Source: Flavobacterium sp. I-STPP5a (lineage in GTDB: Bacteria > Bacteroidota > Bacteroidia > Flavobacteriales > Flavobacteriaceae). Taken from it: DNA of 64,000 nt. Below the pieces are notes generated by a model. It searched no databases and was not told the DNA's origin. It saw nothing but the letters and a program-made list of their open reading frames with translations. The stretch lies in the NCBI RefSeq assembly GCF_009764685.1, contig NZ_VHLM01000047.1, forward strand, positions 62,001 through 126,000, written 5' to 3'. Below are positions 61,370 to 64,000 of the stretch, one piece after another (the first letter of the stretch is position 1; each line of letters begins with the position of its first letter). Both the position numbers and the translations under genes were made by a program.

Positions 61370-63679
61370 TTATAGTTCAAATTCTTCTGTGTCTTGTTCT
61401 ACAACGGTGGTGTCTACTACTTTTTTAGGTACATAACAATCTACTTTGATAGATAAGTTAGACGGTCTTTCAAAAGGTTCTTTGGACACTTTTAGCGCTG
61501 GATCTTCGTAACATCGTTTCATGAAAAATCCCCAAATCGGTAAAGCAGCAGTAGCGCCCTGTCCGTAAGTAATGCTCTTGAAACGGGCAGAACGATCCTC
61601 GCAACCTACCCAAACTCCGGTTACTAAATTTGGTACCATTCCCATAAACCAACCATCAGACTGGTTTTGTGTAGTTCCTGTTTTTCCGGCAATTGGATTT
61701 CTAAAAGCATACGGATAACCCGTCCAACGGTTGTCTCCATTACCACCACCAGTGGTTCGTAAACGGTCACCTGAACCACCTTCGGTTACGCCTTCAAGTA
61801 ATTTTACCACTGCGTATGCAATGTCTTTATTCAATACATCGTGTGATTCTGGAATAGGCTCATAAATAACCACCCCACTTTTGTCTTCAATCTTAGTGAT
61901 AAATTGAGGTTTCATGTACACTCCTTGATTAGCAAAGGTACTGTACGCAGCTACCATGTCTTGAACAGTGATTTCTACGGCACCAAGTGCAATGGAGGGT
62001 TGGGTTACAATCTCTGATTTTACACCTAATTTGTGTGTTAAATCTATTACTGCTTCAGGACCTACTTTATCGATAAGTTTTGCAGATACGGTATTGATCG
62101 AGTTTGCCAAACCTCTTTTTAAAGTTACCATTCCGCGGTACTTGTTATCAGAGTTTTTAGGTTCCCAATCTTCGGTTACGTGGTGACGCCCTTTTCTAAT
62201 CATAAACGGACCATCAACAATTGAGTCACATGGTGACATATTTAATTGTTCTATAGCAGTAGCATAAACAAACGGTTTGAAAGTAGATCCTACTTGTCTA
62301 GCTCCTTGCCCTACGTGATCATACTGGAAATATTTGTAATTGATACCGCCTACCCAAGCTTTGATGTTTCCGGTTTGTGGCTCCATGGCCATTAACCCAG
62401 ATTGCAAAAAGTGTTTGTAGTAACGGATAGAATCAAGAGGAGTCATGATGGTATCGCGTTCTCCCTCCCAGGTAAAGACTTTCATTTTGGTCTTTTCACT
62501 AAATGACTTTATGATTTCTTCATCGGTTTTGTCCAATGATTTCATGATAGACCAGCGGCTAGAAGATTTCATAGCTTGATTAATAATACGCTGCGTTTCT
62601 ACAGTTGAAATGTTTACAAATGGTGCGTTTTTATTGTCTTTTGATTGAATAAAAAATTCTTCTTGCAAGTTTGCCATGTGCTCTTTTACAGCTTCTTCAG
62701 CATGCAACTGCATCCTAGAATCAATAGTGGTATAAATCTTAAGACCGTCTTTGTAAATATCGTAATCAGTACCGTCTGGTTTTTTATTTTCTTCAACCCA
62801 TTTTTTCATGTAATCACGCAAGTACTCTCTAAAATAGGTAGCAGTTCCATCTTTGTGAGTTTCGAGTTTGAAGTTTAATTTTATAGGTAAGCTTTGTAAT
62901 CTTTCTTTTTCTGATGTAGAGATGATGTCAGCCTTTTCCATTTGCAAAAGCACTACATTTCGGCGGTTTTTTACTCCTTGCGGATTTCGTACAGGATTGT
63001 ATAAACCAGAGTTTTTAAACATTCCCACTAATATTGCTGATTCACTAATGGTTAAATCTTTTGGTTCTTTAGAAAAATAAGTCTTGGCAGCAGAACTTAC
63101 TCCAACAGAATTGTTTCCAAAATCATACACATTGCAGTACATGGCAATAATTTCATTTTTAGTGTATTGTCTTTCTAAACGAATAGCGACTATCCATTCT
63201 TGTGCTTTTTGTATAATTCGAAAAGGTAAGAATTTAGAACCTTCACCGTGTAACAATTGCTTAGCAAATTGCTGAGTCAAAGTACTCGCTCCTCCGCTGG
63301 TTCCAAAACTTGAAATAGCTCTCAAGGTTCCTCTACCATCAATTCCAGAATGTTCGTAAAAACGAGCATCCTCAGTAGCAATAAGTGCCTGAACTAGATT
63401 TTTAGGTAAATCCTCGTATTTTAATTGAGACCTATTTTTTTCAAAATACTTGCCAATAACCACTCCGTCAGCCGAAATAACTTCGGTAGCTAAGTTAGAA
63501 TCTGGATTTTCTAAGTCTTCAAAGGATGGCATGGCGCCAAATAATCCCCAAGAAGTGAAAAGGAAAAACAAGCCTATGCTTCCTAAACCTATGAAGAATA
63601 TTTTCCAAAATTTCTTTTGATAATACGCGATGCTTTTATCATCGTTTCTTGTTGGGTTGTTGTTTTTTTTGATAGCCAT
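61370..63679 (-). CDS. Penicillin-binding protein 1A (GT51 plus transpeptidase)
   Basis: A 769-residue bifunctional peptidoglycan synthase. N-terminal TM (FWKIFFIGLGSIGLFFLFTSW); GT51 domain ~60-250 (ATEDARFYEHSGIDGRGTLRA with the catalytic Glu, GGASTLTQQFAKQLLHGEG, YCNVYDFGNNSVGVSSAA). The transpeptidase domain is ~430-740: active-site Ser in GSTFKPFVYATAIE (SxxK = STFK), LANSINTVSAKLI (SxN), and AGKTGTTQNQSDGWFMG (KTG). It polymerises and cross-links peptidoglycan at the inner membrane. It directly follows gldH (9-base gap). Confidence 0.96.
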   Translation of the reverse strand: MAIKKNNNPTRNDDKSIAYYQKKFWKIFFIGLGSIGLFFLFTSWGLFGAMPSFEDLENPDSNLATEVISADGVVIGKYFEKNRSQLKYEDLPKNLVQALIATEDARFYEHSGIDGRGTLRAISSFGTSGGASTLTQQFAKQLLHGEGSKFLPFRIIQKAQEWIVAIRLERQYTKNEIIAMYCNVYDFGNNSVGVSSAAKTYFSKEPKDLTISESAILVGMFKNSGLYNPVRNPQGVKNRRNVVLLQMEKADIISTSEKERLQSLPIKLNFKLETHKDGTATYFREYLRDYMKKWVEENKKPDGTDYDIYKDGLKIYTTIDSRMQLHAEEAVKEHMANLQEEFFIQSKDNKNAPFVNISTVETQRIINQAMKSSSRWSIMKSLDKTDEEIIKSFSEKTKMKVFTWEGERDTIMTPLDSIRYYKHFLQSGLMAMEPQTGNIKAWVGGINYKYFQYDHVGQGARQVGSTFKPFVYATAIEQLNMSPCDSIVDGPFMIRKGRHHVTEDWEPKNSDNKYRGMVTLKRGLANSINTVSAKLIDKVGPEAVIDLTHKLGVKSEIVTQPSIALGAVEITVQDMVAAYSTFANQGVYMKPQFITKIEDKSGVVIYEPIPESHDVLNKDIAYAVVKLLEGVTEGGSGDRLRTTGGGNGDNRWTGYPYAFRNPIAGKTGTTQNQSDGWFMGMVPNLVTGVWVGCEDRSARFKSITYGQGATAALPIWGFFMKRCYEDPALKVSKEPFERPSNLSIKVDCYVPKKVVDTTVVEQDTEEFEL

Positions 63680-63688
63680 AATACTAAT

Positions 63689-64000
63689 TTATTCTTTTTT
63701 TTCAATTCTAAATCCTACTTCGGTAATTCCGTTAAGGGCTGTTACACCCGGAACTTTTCCGTTTTCTCGTACTGCTTGCTTAATGTGTACTTTGTATTTT
63801 GATCGCAATCGAACATTTTCTTTATAAAAAAGTTTACTTTCCTTAATATCCGAAAACCCATCTCCTAAAAGTGTTCCATCAACATCAGCCATTTGGTATT
63901 CTAGTGTATCAACTTTGGTAAATCCATTAGGCAATTCCATAGCTACTATCAAAAACAAATTATTGAATTGATAATTGTTATTCGCCCTCAAGTTTACAAA
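63689..64000 (-). CDS. gldH: Gliding motility lipoprotein GldH, partial (N-terminus outside window)
   Basis: The C-terminal 103 residues of GldH, needed for gliding in Flavobacterium johnsoniae. The frame is open to the window edge: FVNLRANNNYQFNNLFLIV, then TLEYQMADVDGTLLGDGFSD, YKVHIKQAVRENGKV, ending GVTALNGITEVGFRIEKK. The signal peptide and lipobox lie beyond the edge. It is followed 9 bases later by the PBP1A gene, probably co-transcribed. Confidence 0.9.
   Translation of the reverse strand, partial: FVNLRANNNYQFNNLFLIVAMELPNGFTKVDTLEYQMADVDGTLLGDGFSDIKESKLFYKENVRLRSKYKVHIKQAVRENGKVPGVTALNGITEVGFRIEKKE

Overview
The window is an AT-rich chromosomal segment of a member of the Bacteroidota, almost certainly a Flavobacterium or close relative. 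The evidence is a GldH gliding-motility lipoprotein at the right edge, a C-terminal type IX secretion (T9SS) sorting domain on a DUF1501 protein, a TonB receptor with an N-terminal carboxypeptidase-like domain, a DUF4270 lipoprotein, an OlsF-type ornithine-lipid synthase, atpD-atpC standing apart from the other ATP synthase genes, and promoters of the flavobacterial type (TTG, about 19 bases, TAnnTTTG). I see no tRNA, rRNA, insertion sequence, prophage or CRISPR array. It reads as core chromosome with some accessory genes.

Layout. 1-4.8 kb: biotin genes on the minus strand (bioF, a TraB/GumN protein, bioD, bioA, then a partial beta-ketoacyl synthase). 4.9-7.5 kb: an acetyltransferase facing atpD-atpC. 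7.6-12 kb: a TonB receptor with an SGNH-hydrolase lipoprotein. 12.4-16.8 kb: a tight minus-strand unit of a short glycogen-synthase-like protein, a DUF4270 lipoprotein and glmS, divergent from panC-panD (16.9-18.1 kb). 18.3-25.8 kb: plus-strand genes for an alpha/beta hydrolase, RadA, an AraC regulator, a YbhB-like protein, a HbpS/GlcG-like protein, an HExxH protein and a GT51 transglycosylase. 26-29 kb: minus-strand aldo/keto reductase, OmpA lipoprotein and exonuclease III. 29.2-34 kb: olsF, a TM2 protein, a 2-hydroxyacid dehydrogenase fused to a VOC domain, and nhaA. 34.1-41.3 kb: minus-strand proC, mgtE, rsmA, DUF4286, a TPR protein and serS. 41.6-45.1 kb: a DUF1800/DUF1501 pair. 45.2-46 kb: a DMP19-like gene and a 56-codon basic gene. 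46.4-52.9 kb: metG, a HAD hydrolase, an OmpA porin, a CAT-like acetyltransferase, an HDAC-family hydrolase and ssb. 53-59.1 kb: a five-gene plus-strand operon (GNAT-nitrilase fusion, zinc ribbon, M28 peptidase, SDR, EamA). 59.8-64 kb: minus-strand CoA-transferase subunits, PBP1A and GldH.

The most interesting content lies between genes. Two copies of one structured element (46173-46253 plus strand; 59164-59278 minus strand) share their flanking blocks but have entirely different, still perfectly paired central hairpins. That is compensatory covariation inside one window and points to a structured RNA; it resembles what I recall of the Bacteroidota Flavo-1 motif. Separately, the atpD/atpC and serS/TPR junctions carry the same repeat layout (two direct copies and one inverted copy of an 11-base word) with a different word in each. 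Further word repeats and palindromes sit at other gene boundaries.

Protein-level oddities are the dehydrogenase-VOC fusion, a Tat-like signal combined with a T9SS tail, an alpha/beta hydrolase with Asp at the nucleophile elbow, an isolated GT5 N-terminal domain, and a coding-like stretch without a start codon between the YbhB-like and HbpS-like genes.
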